This document shows, piece by piece, positions 52,658 to 63,446 of a DNA stretch of 64,000 bases. This DNA comes from OLB7 sp966250335 (GTDB lineage: Bacteria; Bacteroidota; Ignavibacteria; OLB7). The stretch's first letter is position 1; each line of letters opens with the position of its first letter. Location of the stretch: NCBI GenBank assembly GCA_966250335.1, contig CBINGZ010000028.1:1-64000 (forward strand), read 5' to 3'. Under the pieces are notes generated by a model. The model was not told the origin of the DNA. It made no database searches and was given only the letters and a program-made list of their open reading frames with translations. The translations under genes were made by a program, and so were the position numbers.

Positions 52658-53206
52658 ATGAGAGTGATTGCCGGAACTCTGGCGGGCCGCCGCCTGAAGA
52701 GCGTCGACATCCCCGGACTCCGTCCCACGACCGATCGCGTCCGGGAGTCGATCTTCAACATCCTGGAAAACAGAATCGACTTCGAGGGGATGAAGGTCCT
52801 GGACCTGTTCGCCGGCACCGGCGCGCTCGGGATCGAGGCGATCAGCCGCGGGGCGCTCCGGTGCGATTTCGTGGAGATCAACAGACGGGCCGTGACGGTC
52901 ATCGCCGAAAACCTGCGCGACCTCGGGATCGACGATCGCGGCTCGGTCGTGCAGCGCGACGCGCTCAAATTCATCTCCGGGAGCGATACGGTGTACGACC
53001 TTGTCTTCGCCGATCCCCCCTACGCCTCCACGGTGTTCGACAGGCTGGTGCAGGATCTCTTCACCCTGGGGCGTATCCGGAGGGAAGGGCTGCTGGTGCT
53101 GGAGCACGGCGGATTCATGAAGGGGAGCGACAGAGGTTCGGCCGTGGTCGTGACCCGGCGAACCTTCGGCGACACCGGCGTCACCATCTACGGTCACAGG
53201 GAGTAG
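52658..53206 (+). CDS. rsmD: 16S rRNA (guanine966-N2)-methyltransferase RsmD
   Basis: 182 aa. MRVIAGTLAGRRLKSV, RPTTDRVRESIFNILEN, SAM motif VLDLFAGTGALGIEAISRGA and catalytic DLVFADPPYAS (a DPPY in place of NPPY). Methylates G966 of 16S rRNA. In the usual rsmD-coaD order with coaD 34 bp downstream. Confidence 0.96.
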   Translation: MRVIAGTLAGRRLKSVDIPGLRPTTDRVRESIFNILENRIDFEGMKVLDLFAGTGALGIEAISRGALRCDFVEINRRAVTVIAENLRDLGIDDRGSVVQRDALKFISGSDTVYDLVFADPPYASTVFDRLVQDLFTLGRIRREGLLVLEHGGFMKGSDRGSAVVVTRRTFGDTGVTIYGHRE

Positions 53207-53240
53207 CGGGACGGATCGCCGGGAATTCGCATCTTGCGGC

Positions 53241-53741
53241 ATGCAGAACGCGGAACAGCAGAGAACAGCGGTCTATCCGGGGACGTTCGACCCGATCACG
53301 AACGGTCATCTCGACATCATAGGGCGAACGGCCGGCATGTTCGATCGTGTGATCGTGGCGCTGGCGATCAACAGCAGCAAGAAGACCCTCTTCACGGAGG
53401 ATGAACGGTTCGATCTGGCGGTCGAGGCGCTTGGCGACCAGCCGAACGTGCAGGTCATGCGATGTTCCGGCCTGATCGTGGAGTTCGCGCGGGCGCACGG
53501 GGCCGTGGCGCTGGTGAGGGGATTGCGCGCCGTCAGCGATTTCGAATACGAGATGCAGATGGCGCTGATGAACCGGAAGATGCGCGACGACGTCAACACG
53601 ATCTTCATGATGCCGCACGAGCGGTATACGTACCTGAACTCCACCATCATCCGGGAGCTCGCCCGCTACGGCGCCGACGTTTCGGAGTTCGTTCCCGAAT
53701 GCGTCCGGCGCAGACTGGCCGAACTCTCCGGCTCCCGATAG
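53241..53741 (+). CDS. coaD: Phosphopantetheine adenylyltransferase CoaD
   Basis: 166 aa, the family length. Nucleotidyltransferase motif AVYPGTFDPITNGHLDIIGR (HxGH variant NGHLD), LVRGLRAVSDFEYEMQMALM, MMPHERYTYLNSTIIRELAR. It makes dephospho-CoA from 4'-phosphopantetheine and ATP. Downstream of rsmD as in many bacteria. Confidence 0.97.
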   Translation: MQNAEQQRTAVYPGTFDPITNGHLDIIGRTAGMFDRVIVALAINSSKKTLFTEDERFDLAVEALGDQPNVQVMRCSGLIVEFARAHGAVALVRGLRAVSDFEYEMQMALMNRKMRDDVNTIFMMPHERYTYLNSTIIRELARYGADVSEFVPECVRRRLAELSGSR

Positions 53742-53811
53742 AGGTCCGCGGCCGGCTCCGCGGCAACGTATCACACAAAGCGATATACACTGACAACCAC
53801 CTCGGAAGAAG

Positions 53812-54537
53812 ATGCCGTATCTGGTATTTGATATAGAGACGAGCGCGCTCCCCTTCGAAGAGCTCGATCCGGCGCGGCAGGAATACCTGCTGCGCGGCTG
53901 CAAGGATGACGAGGAACGCGAGCAGCGGATCAACCTGATGAGCCTGAACCCGCTGACCGCCCAGGTGGTCACGATCGGCATGCTCTACATGCACAACTAC
54001 GATGCTCCCCCCAGAGCGTTCGTTTACTCGAACTGCGATACTCCCATGACCGAGGACGTTCTGCCCGACGGAACCGTCTGGCGCGGAATGTCGGAATCGG
54101 ATATGCTGAGAAAGTGGTGGGACGGGCTCTCGCAGAGCAGGCATAGCGACAAGCTCCACCTGATCTCGTTCAACGGTCGCTCGTTCGACTGCCCCTTCCT
54201 CATGCTCCGCTCGGCCGCCCTCAAGATCCGGCCGACACGCAACCTGATGGATGGAACCCGGTGGCGCTGGGACGACCACACCGATCTTCAGGAAGAGCTC
54301 TGCTTCAAGAGCACCGACAGGACTGGGGCGACCCGCCGGTTCAATTTCGATTTCTACTGCCGGGCGTTCGGGATCACCTCGCCGAAGAGCGAGGCGATCG
54401 CCGGACACAAGGTTCCGGAATTCTTCCGTGAAGGACGCCACCGCGAGATCGCCGAATACTGCATGCGCGACGTCCGCGCCACCTGGGAGCTCTACAGGTA
54501 CTGGCGGGAGTTCCTGGCGGATATCGAATCGTGGTAA
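53812..54537 (+). CDS. DnaQ-fold 3'-5' exonuclease (PolB-like exonuclease)
   Basis: 241 aa. RNase-H-fold exonuclease with Exo I LVFDIETSALP (Asp, Glu), Exo II ISFNGRSFDCPFLMLRSA, and Exo III EIAEYCMRDVRATWELYRYW. This matches the predicted PolB-like 3'-5' exonuclease family. No polymerase domain. The ATG follows GGAAGA. A GC hairpin at 54544 separates it from the convergent uvrA2. Confidence 0.9.
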   Translation: MPYLVFDIETSALPFEELDPARQEYLLRGCKDDEEREQRINLMSLNPLTAQVVTIGMLYMHNYDAPPRAFVYSNCDTPMTEDVLPDGTVWRGMSESDMLRKWWDGLSQSRHSDKLHLISFNGRSFDCPFLMLRSAALKIRPTRNLMDGTRWRWDDHTDLQEELCFKSTDRTGATRRFNFDFYCRAFGITSPKSEAIAGHKVPEFFREGRHREIAEYCMRDVRATWELYRYWREFLADIESW

Positions 54538-54543
54538 GGCTTC

Positions 54544-54573
54544 GCGGGGCCGTGTCGACCTTCACGGCCCCGC
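54544..54573. terminator. Bidirectional terminator hairpin between convergent genes
   Basis: GCGGGGCCGTG (54544-54554) and CACGGCCCCGC (54563-54573) form a perfect 11-bp stem with an 8-base loop, lying between the exonuclease and the minus-strand UvrA-like gene. Confidence 0.78.
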
Positions 54574-54658
54574 AATGCCGTTATTATAGTTGCCACAGGC
54601 TATTCCCGCCGTAGCGTACGCCGGGAATGGTCGTCGTCGGATCGAATTCACTACCGCG

Positions 54659-56923
<2,265 letters not shown>

Positions 56924-57121
56924 CGGCTGCTCCTCTCCTGTGCTGATTGGGTTCTGGTGTGAAAGCTTTGCGGATGTCGATCCGGCGCGCGCCTCCGCTG
57001 CGCTCGGCGCCGCCGGGCGGGACCACGCGCAGTGACGCGCTTCGAAGATCAAGGTCGTCGTGACGTAGTGGGTGAAGCCGCGGCCCCGTCCCCCGAAATG
57101 GGGCGGAGGTGTCGGCGGATG

Positions 57122-57532
57122 TCAGTCGATCCGTGCCAGGGTCTCCTCCAGGTTCGCAAGGAACTCCCGCCATCCGGCCCCGGCGCCGTGGTAGGCCTGC
57201 TGCTGATCCGGTCGGAAGCCCGACTGCTCCATGCGGAGGCGGGTCCCGGTGCTCGTGGGGGTGAGGGTCCAGGTGACGATACTCTCGAGACCGTAGGCCG
57301 TCCACGTGTACGAGAGCGTCGTATGCGGCTCGATCGTCAGAACCCGGCAGTCGATCGCCCCCCAGTTCGTGCGAAGATCGAAACGGTGCCCCACGACCGG
57401 CATGAAATCGTTCTTCATCAGCCACTGTTCGATCAGCTGCGGCTGGGTGAGCGCACGCCAGATCTTTTCCGGCGGATACGGTATCTCACGTTCGACGACG
57501 ACGGAGCGGGTTGGGGTCGATGTTCCGTTCAT
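57122..57532 (-). CDS. SRPBCC (AHSA1-like) domain protein
   Basis: 136 aa. START-like fold of the Aha1/AHSA1 type: VVEREIPYPPEKIWRALTQP, WLMKNDFMPVVGHRFDLRT, HTTLSYTWTAYGLESIVTWT, TRLRMEQSGF and a closing helix GAGWREFLANLEETLARI. These proteins bind hydrophobic ligands and are often encoded with ArsR regulators. Its start overlaps the stop of the ArsR gene (4 bp). Confidence 0.92.
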   Translation of the reverse strand: MNGTSTPTRSVVVEREIPYPPEKIWRALTQPQLIEQWLMKNDFMPVVGHRFDLRTNWGAIDCRVLTIEPHTTLSYTWTAYGLESIVTWTLTPTSTGTRLRMEQSGFRPDQQQAYHGAGAGWREFLANLEETLARID

Positions 57533-57852
57533 GGGTCCATCCTCTTCAGCAGCTCTTCAAGCTGGTCGAACCGGCTCTGCCAGAACTCGGTCATCCGGCT
57601 TGTCCAGTCGATCAGCGGAGCCAGGGCGCCGAGCTGCGCGCTGTAGTGTGTCTGGCGACCTTCGTGGCGGTCGCTCACCAGGCCGGCCTGCTTCAAGGCA
57701 CGGAGATGTTTCGAGACGGCCGGTTGCGAGACCCCGGCCCGAGCCGTCAGCGCCCCGACCGTCTGCTCTCCGTCACGGCAGAGCCGTTCGAAGATCGCCC
57801 GGCGGGTCGGGTCGGCCAGGGTTCTGAAGAGCGTATCGTGAGCGTTCTGCAT
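57529..57852 (-). CDS. ArsR-family transcriptional repressor
   Basis: 107 aa winged-helix regulator: LFRTLADPTRRAIFERLCRD, TVGALTARAGVSQPAVSKHL, RALKQAGLVSDRHEGRQTHY. No Cys pair for metal sensing, so it belongs to the SRPBCC-partner group rather than the metal-responsive one. It probably binds the perfect inverted repeat at 58381-58412 in front of the cassette, giving autorepression; this is inferred from position. Confidence 0.93.
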   Translation of the reverse strand: MQNAHDTLFRTLADPTRRAIFERLCRDGEQTVGALTARAGVSQPAVSKHLRALKQAGLVSDRHEGRQTHYSAQLGALAPLIDWTSRMTEFWQSRFDQLEELLKRMDP

Positions 57853-57912
57853 CGGGAAAAACGGTTCATCGCCGGAACGACCGGCGATGAACCGCTCGGC
57901 TTCCGGGTCTCT

Positions 57913-58305
57913 CTAGTATTGATCCATCTGCGTCAACTGGATCAGATTGCCGCAGGTGTCGTTCACCGTGGCGATCGTCGATCCGGTCACCTTCATCGGC
58001 GGCATCGTGAACTCGGCGCCCAGGTCGCGCATCCGCTCGTAGTCCCCCTGAAGGTCGTCGACGTAGAACATCGCCGCGGGCTGCTTCTGCCGGAACATCG
58101 CCTCCTGAAACGCCTTGACCGGCGGGTTGTCGTTCCGCTCCAGCTGGATCTGCGTCCCCTCCGGTTCTTCCGGCGAGGCCACCGTCAGCCAGCGGTACGG
58201 TCCCTGCGAAATATCGGTTTTTTTCACGAAGCCCAGCACATCCGTGTAGAATTGCAGCGCCTTCTCCTGGTCGTCCACATAGAGAGTCGTCAGTTTGATT
58301 CTCAT
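57913..58305 (-). CDS. VOC-family (glyoxalase/bleomycin-resistance-like) protein
   Basis: 130 aa. Paired beta-alpha-beta-beta-beta modules: LTTLYVDDQEKALQFYTDVL, YRWLTVASPEEPEGTQIQLE, AAMFYVDDLQGDYERMRDLG and ATVNDTCGNLIQLTQ (closing Asn-Leu-Ile strand). Function is usually metal-dependent conversion or binding of a small electrophile or drug. First gene of the cassette; the downstream ArsR gene follows after 60 bp. Confidence 0.92.
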   Translation of the reverse strand: MRIKLTTLYVDDQEKALQFYTDVLGFVKKTDISQGPYRWLTVASPEEPEGTQIQLERNDNPPVKAFQEAMFRQKQPAAMFYVDDLQGDYERMRDLGAEFTMPPMKVTGSTIATVNDTCGNLIQLTQMDQY

Positions 58306-58380
58306 CCGCTGTTTCTCCTCCGTCTCATTCGTCGGTGTTGCCGCGTCGGTTCGTTCGCGAACGCGGCAGGTGAGGGTTGG

Positions 58381-58412
58381 TTGAATTCATAACTCTACGG
58401 TTATGAATTCAA
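58381..58412. promoter_or_regulatory. Perfect inverted repeat, probable ArsR operator
   Basis: TTGAATTCATAAC (58381-58393), spacer TCTACG, GTTATGAATTCAA (58400-58412). The arms are perfect 13-bp complements, AT-rich in GC-rich DNA, 69 bp upstream of the VOC start. The right arm overlaps the promoter-like TATATTTG read on the minus strand, where a bound repressor would block transcription. Confidence 0.82.
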
Positions 58413-58444
58413 ATATAGCCACCGGGGTTGACGTGAGTCAAGCG
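58410..58444 (-). promoter_or_regulatory. Putative Bacteroidota-type promoter of the VOC-ArsR-SRPBCC-UvrA cassette
   Basis: On the minus strand TTG (start of TTGACTCACG) is followed after 21 bases by TATATTTG (58417-58410). This fits the Bacteroidota TTG / TAnnTTTG elements. It is directed at the VOC gene and overlaps the operator. The upstream half also contains the short symmetry TTGAC-TCAC-GTCAA. Confidence 0.6.
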
Positions 58445-58720
58445 GGAACATGAAGGGGGGGGCGATCCGGGGCCGGTCGGAGGGAAAAGCGGGCCGTGGT
58501 CCGATGATCTCACTTCATCCGCCGCTCGTTCGTCGTAACGGATGCCTTCCCGGTTCATCCCTTGAACCCGGGATGAGACTTCATCGATATCTGTCTTGCA
58601 AGTTCGGCGCGTATATCGGTAATTGTGCGCCGTTCATCCGGTCAGAGCGGAATAATCGACGAAAATCGGCCCCTCCGAAAGGTTCGGGGCCGTACGGCGT
58701 GAGATCTCCAAACATCCAAC
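58413..58720. other. 308-bp divergent intergenic region before porU
   Basis: Apart from the minus-strand promoter elements at its left end, it contains no gene I can support; a short open frame from 58450 has no protein-like pattern. It should hold the porU promoter. TTGCAAG near 58593 and TATATCGG near 58613 are only weakly promoter-like. Confidence 0.5.
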
Positions 58721-61700
58721 ATGGCACTGATGAGGATTGATTCGCAGAATCTGCTCCGGGCGATAGGGGCGAGCATCACGGGATTTCTGATGGCGGTCGC
58801 GGGGACGTCGGCTCAGACCGCCGACGGCATCCGTGTTCTCCAGTCAGGTCCGGCCGAGCTTGTGGTGCAGATAGATCCCAGGATCGACACGACCCGTCTG
58901 ATCACCGGCGACATCCTGCCGAAGGTCGCCTCCTCCGTGATGCTGAACGCCAGAAACGGCGGCGCTCCGCTGGAACTTGCCGTTTCCCTCCCGGTCGCCC
59001 TTCCGGCGGCCAAGGGGAACACGCTCGAGGTGATCTCGGTAACCTACGGTTCCCCGGTCGCGGGGCGTGTGGCTCCGGTTCCCTCGCTCCGCACCGACGA
59101 GCAGGGGATGGTGGAGGAATCGTACAAGGCGAACCCCGATGCCTATGCAGCCTATGTTCCCTCCGGAGAGGTGGCACGGCTCGAGTATATGGGAATCGCG
59201 CGCGACGTCCACTCGGGGCAGATCCGCGTGCTCCCGTACCGCTACGACCCGAAGAGCGGCACGATCACCTTCCTTACCTCGATCAAGCTCCGTCTGCGAT
59301 ATGCCGGTGGAGGCGTCACGCGGGGGCCCCGCCGCTCCGGCGACGAGTTCTCGGTCGCCTCGTTCGTGAACGCGGGGCAGGCCGTCAACTGGAGCGCCGT
59401 GGCGCTGAGGGAGAGGACCTTCCCGAAACGGAGCGCGACCGGCGCGGCGCGCGCATGGATGCGTGTGGAGGTGAAGGAGGAGGGACTCTACGAGATCGTC
59501 GCCGAGGATTTCCAGAAAGGGGGGATCGATCTCTCGACGGTCGATCCGAATCGTATTGCGATCTACGGCGGAAACGGGATGGATCTTCCCGTCGACGTCT
59601 CCTCGGCCGACAGCAACCGGATGCGCCAGATCCCGACGATCGTGGAGACCGACGGCGGGAAGGTGAAGCGTGTCCTCTTCTACGGTGTCGGCCCCTCCGG
59701 CTGGACCTATAATTTCAACGACACGGTCCCTGTCCATGTCGTCAGCCCCTACGTCACCGCCAACAGCTACATCATCGCGGTCGACGGCGACCAGTCGCGC
59801 GGGTTCACCCGTCAGGAGCCGGTCGGCCAGCCGGACTTCAATGTCGGCTCCGGGCTGGCGCATGTCTTCTACGACGACGATCAGTACAACGCGATAGCCG
59901 TCGGCAACGGCGGTGCGGGTTCCGGCACCGGATGGTTCGGCGCGCAGTTCATCGTGGGGGACGGCCGCACCAGCGACGTTCGCCCGTTCACGCAGCCCCT
60001 TCCCGGTCTCGACCGTTCACGCCCCGTGATCTACCGGGTCCGCGTGGGGCATACCGCCCGCAAGTCGACCGGCACGTTCCGCGTGGAGCAGAACTCGACC
60101 CTGCTGGGGGATATCTCGCTCAACTCGCTCTACGATACGGATAACATGCTGAGGGCGGGCTCGAAGGTGTTCCACTCGGAGGGCTCGGCCGTCCCCGGGG
60201 ACAACCAGAGCATGCTCAAGCTCACCTACTTCAACCCCGGTGAGGCGAGCGGCTACCTCGATTACTACGAGATCCATTACTGGCGCAACCTTACGGCGAA
60301 CGACGACGCCATCATGTTCGAATCCCCGACCGGGAGCGGCGTGGGGGCGTATACCGTCAACGGCTTCAGCACCGGAGATGTGATCGGGCTCGATGTCACC
60401 GACCCGGCGAACCCGGTCGAGCTGACCCGTCAGGGCTCGGGCGATTACCTCTTCCACGACAGGCTCCGTCCGGCCCGCAACCAGGCGCGCCGATATTTTC
60501 TCACGGGGAGGAACAAGGTGAAGCGGGTTGCCTCCGCGTCGAGCGTCGACTACGGGCGCCTGCGCGAGCGGATGCTGGACGCCGACGTCGTGGTGATCAC
60601 CCACAAGGATTTCAAGGCGGCCGCCGACGATTACGCGGCATATCGCAACGGGCTCGGTCGCTACAGCACAGCGGTGGTGACCACGTCGGAAATCTACACG
60701 GAGTTCTCCAACGGCAACCTCGACCCGACCGCCATCCGCGATTACCTGGCGTTCGCCATGCGGAACTGGAACCGGCAGCCGAGCTACGTCCTCCTGATCG
60801 GCGACGGGTCGTTCGACTACCGGAAGATCTCCACCAAGCAGGAACAGTTCGTTCCCACCTTCGAGAGCTTCGACGGCGATTCGTACGACCGCATCTACTC
60901 CAGCGCCTACGACGACTACTACGCCCGCGTGACCGGCGACGACTACGAGATCGACCTGATGATCGGCCGTATCCCGGCCGAGAAGCTGGAGGAGGCGGAG
61001 GTCGCGGTCTCCAAGATCAAGCAGTACGAGGGGAGCCGGAACTTCGGCACCTGGCGGCAGACGGTGGTGCTGGTCGCCGACGACAACTATCCCGCCGGCG
61101 AGGGATCGGAATTCCTCTCGCAGTCCGAGGATATCTGGAGAGATTATCTCCCCAACTGGATGGATCCCAAAAAGATCTATCTGGCAAACTATCCCACGGT
61201 CCAGGGGGCTGTCCGCAGCAAGCCGGGCGCGGCGCAGGATCTGCTGGCCGCCGTCAACAGGGGGGCGGTGATCACCAACTGGGTGGGACACGGCAACCCG
61301 AACGTCTGGGGACATGAAGGGGTTCTCAACAAGGACCAGTTCATCCCGAAGATGACCAACGACTCCATGCTCACCCTCGTCTCCGCCGTGACCTGCAACT
61401 TCGGTCGCTTCGACGATCCCGCGACCCCTTCCGGCGGCGAACTCTTTCTGCTGAAGGAAGGGGGGGGCGCCGTGGCGGTGCTTGCCACCACGCGCGGCGT
61501 CTTCATTCATCAGAACGAGGCGCTGATGAAGGAGTATTTCAGCAAGATCATGCTGCGCGAAGTCGCCTCGAAGCAGTTCCTCAACATCGGTCAGGCGATG
61601 CTCGCCGCCAAGCGCCGCGGCAACGCCGATTTCGGCAACGATCAGAAGTATATCCTGTTCGGAGATCCCACGCTCCTGCTGAACATGCCGCGCGACTCCG

Positions 61701-62770
61701 TGGAGATCACCGCGATCAACGCGAAGAGCATTGCCGTCGACACGGCCACGGTCGGGGCGCTGAGCCTTGTGACGGTCGAGGGGATGATCCGCGATCGTGT
61801 CGGGACGCTCCGCGAGGATTTCAACGGCACGGCGATCGTGACCCTCTACGACGCCGACCGGCCGATGTCGGTGACCGACGAGGGAGTCAAGGAGAGGATG
61901 ACCCTCTACGGCGGTCAGCTCTTCCGCGGACCGGCCACGGTGACGAACGGACGGTTCACGGCGCAGTTCAGGATGCCGAAGGATATCGCGTTCGACTCCA
62001 ACACGGCCCGTCTGCATGTCTACGCCTACAACGACCGTGAGGATGCCGCAGGGGCGACGACGAACCTCCGTGTGTTCGGCTCGGACACCACGAACATCAC
62101 CGATCATGACGGGCCGGAGATCGAGGTCTTCCTGGACGACCGCACCTTCCGTACCGGCGACGTGGTGACGCAGACGCCGATGCTGATCGTCGATCTGAAG
62201 GACGCCAACGGCATCAACTCCTCCGGCGCCGGTCTCGGCCACCGGATCGAGGCGTGGATCGACGGACACCCGGAGGCGGTCGATCTCACCGAGACATATC
62301 TCACCTCGGAGACCGATTACCGGGTCGGCACGGCCGAGCGCGAACTGATCGATCTGAAGCCGGGGGAGCACAAGCTGAGGGTTCGGGGATGGGACATCTT
62401 CAACAACCCCGCCGAGGCGACGGTCTTCTTCAAGATCGTCGACGATGCCGAGGATGAGGCGCTCCGTGTCTCAGAGGTGGCGAACTATCCCAATCCGATG
62501 GGACGTAAGACCGACTTCCTCTTCCGTCACAACCAGACGGCGCCGCTCGATGTGGATGTGGCGATCTTCACGGCCGGCGGCAGAAAGATCCGTCAGCTCG
62601 AGGCCCGTTCCGTCACCGACAGGTTCGTCCGCGTCCACTGGGACGGCACCGATGAGGACGGCGACATGATCGCCAACGGGATCTACTACTACAGGCTCCG
62701 GGTGCGGGTCACCGCCGACGAGTCGAAAGGGGAGTTCGAGACGATCCAGAAGGTGGCCGTGGCGCGCTGA
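58721..62770 (+). CDS. porU: PorU-type C25 (gingipain-family) protease, type IX secretion sortase
   Basis: 1349 aa, normal for PorU. Start ATG 58721 (a second ATG at 58730), then signal peptide to TSAQTADG. An N-terminal beta-rich region (about 35-600) precedes the C25 peptidase domain (about 620-990): VVVITHKDFKAAADDYAAYR, YVLLIGDGSFDYRKI, LMIGRIPAEKLEEAE, catalytic His in ITNWVGHGNPNVWGHEG and catalytic Cys in LVSAVTCNFGRFDDP, then ILFGDPTLLLNMP. The C-terminus (about 1250-1349; VANYPNPMGRKTDFLFRHNQ, NGIYYYRLRV) is a FlgD/Por-sorting-like beta domain. PorU cleaves the C-terminal signals of T9SS cargo and attaches them to surface lipid. porV and other T9SS genes are not in this window. Confidence 0.92.
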   Translation: MALMRIDSQNLLRAIGASITGFLMAVAGTSAQTADGIRVLQSGPAELVVQIDPRIDTTRLITGDILPKVASSVMLNARNGGAPLELAVSLPVALPAAKGNTLEVISVTYGSPVAGRVAPVPSLRTDEQGMVEESYKANPDAYAAYVPSGEVARLEYMGIARDVHSGQIRVLPYRYDPKSGTITFLTSIKLRLRYAGGGVTRGPRRSGDEFSVASFVNAGQAVNWSAVALRERTFPKRSATGAARAWMRVEVKEEGLYEIVAEDFQKGGIDLSTVDPNRIAIYGGNGMDLPVDVSSADSNRMRQIPTIVETDGGKVKRVLFYGVGPSGWTYNFNDTVPVHVVSPYVTANSYIIAVDGDQSRGFTRQEPVGQPDFNVGSGLAHVFYDDDQYNAIAVGNGGAGSGTGWFGAQFIVGDGRTSDVRPFTQPLPGLDRSRPVIYRVRVGHTARKSTGTFRVEQNSTLLGDISLNSLYDTDNMLRAGSKVFHSEGSAVPGDNQSMLKLTYFNPGEASGYLDYYEIHYWRNLTANDDAIMFESPTGSGVGAYTVNGFSTGDVIGLDVTDPANPVELTRQGSGDYLFHDRLRPARNQARRYFLTGRNKVKRVASASSVDYGRLRERMLDADVVVITHKDFKAAADDYAAYRNGLGRYSTAVVTTSEIYTEFSNGNLDPTAIRDYLAFAMRNWNRQPSYVLLIGDGSFDYRKISTKQEQFVPTFESFDGDSYDRIYSSAYDDYYARVTGDDYEIDLMIGRIPAEKLEEAEVAVSKIKQYEGSRNFGTWRQTVVLVADDNYPAGEGSEFLSQSEDIWRDYLPNWMDPKKIYLANYPTVQGAVRSKPGAAQDLLAAVNRGAVITNWVGHGNPNVWGHEGVLNKDQFIPKMTNDSMLTLVSAVTCNFGRFDDPATPSGGELFLLKEGGGAVAVLATTRGVFIHQNEALMKEYFSKIMLREVASKQFLNIGQAMLAAKRRGNADFGNDQKYILFGDPTLLLNMPRDSVEITAINAKSIAVDTATVGALSLVTVEGMIRDRVGTLREDFNGTAIVTLYDADRPMSVTDEGVKERMTLYGGQLFRGPATVTNGRFTAQFRMPKDIAFDSNTARLHVYAYNDREDAAGATTNLRVFGSDTTNITDHDGPEIEVFLDDRTFRTGDVVTQTPMLIVDLKDANGINSSGAGLGHRIEAWIDGHPEAVDLTETYLTSETDYRVGTAERELIDLKPGEHKLRVRGWDIFNNPAEATVFFKIVDDAEDEALRVSEVANYPNPMGRKTDFLFRHNQTAPLDVDVAIFTAGGRKIRQLEARSVTDRFVRVHWDGTDEDGDMIANGIYYYRLRVRVTADESKGEFETIQKVAVAR

Positions 62771-62876
62771 GCCCCGGCGATGGATCGTATGCCGTGCGAT
62801 TCGAGCCGGCTTTCTTCCGGAACATCGGGAGGGAGCCGGCTCTCCCGTTTCATAAACATCCCGTACCTTGCGCCCC

Positions 62877-63446
62877 ATGCCGACGCTCCGAAAGCTCAAT
62901 CTCGCCTGCGGCACCGACATCCGCCGGTCATCTCCCGACACGATCTGGACGAACCTGGATATCGCTCCTCTTGAAGGGGTCGATCTCGTCCACGACCTTC
63001 GCTTCTTCCCCTGGCCGATCGCCGACGACACGTTCGACGAGATCGTCGCCTACGATATCATCGAACATCTGCCGGACACGATCCGAACGATGGAGGAGCT
63101 CTGGAGGATATTGAAGCCGGGCGGGGTCGTGGAGTTCAGAATTCCCTACTGGAACAGCATCCATTCGATCAACGATCCGACCCACATCAAGCTCTTCAAC
63201 GAGAACACGCTCGGGTTCTTCGATGTCGATTCCCATCTTCTGAAGACCCGTCCCTACTACAGCACGGCGCGCTTCACGACCGAATCGCTGGAGACCACGG
63301 TGGCGCTCTTCCGCCGCTCGTGGAGGCTTCGCGCGGGGCCGGCCCAGAGGATCACCCTGAAGCTCTCGAAAACGTTCGGCGACATCACGAGGATGATGTT
63401 CATCCGGATGAAGGCGGTGAAACCGTATCGGGTTACGAGTTCCTGA
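62877..63446 (+). CDS. Class I SAM-dependent methyltransferase (type 11-like)
   Basis: 189 aa from ATG 62877 (a TTG at 62868 is an alternative). KLNLACGTDIRRSSPDTIWT gives SAM motif I in short form (LACG), followed by LDIAPLEGVDLVHDLRFFPW, DEIVAYDIIEHLPDTIRTME, ELWRILKPGGVVEFRIPYWN. Such proteins often act on glycans or lipids in surface polysaccharide pathways; the substrate is unknown. Its 3' end overlaps that of the opposite-strand potassium channel gene by 14 bp. Confidence 0.88.
   Translation: MPTLRKLNLACGTDIRRSSPDTIWTNLDIAPLEGVDLVHDLRFFPWPIADDTFDEIVAYDIIEHLPDTIRTMEELWRILKPGGVVEFRIPYWNSIHSINDPTHIKLFNENTLGFFDVDSHLLKTRPYYSTARFTTESLETTVALFRRSWRLRAGPAQRITLKLSKTFGDITRMMFIRMKAVKPYRVTSS

Noticed and set aside
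58450..58740. Small open frame in the porU upstream gap
   Set aside because: Runs into the porU start, has no ribosome site, and a Gly/Arg/Ser-rich composition without pattern.
60017..62371. Long minus-strand open frame opposite porU
   Set aside because: Shadow of the C25 protease frame, which has catalytic residues and conserved motifs.
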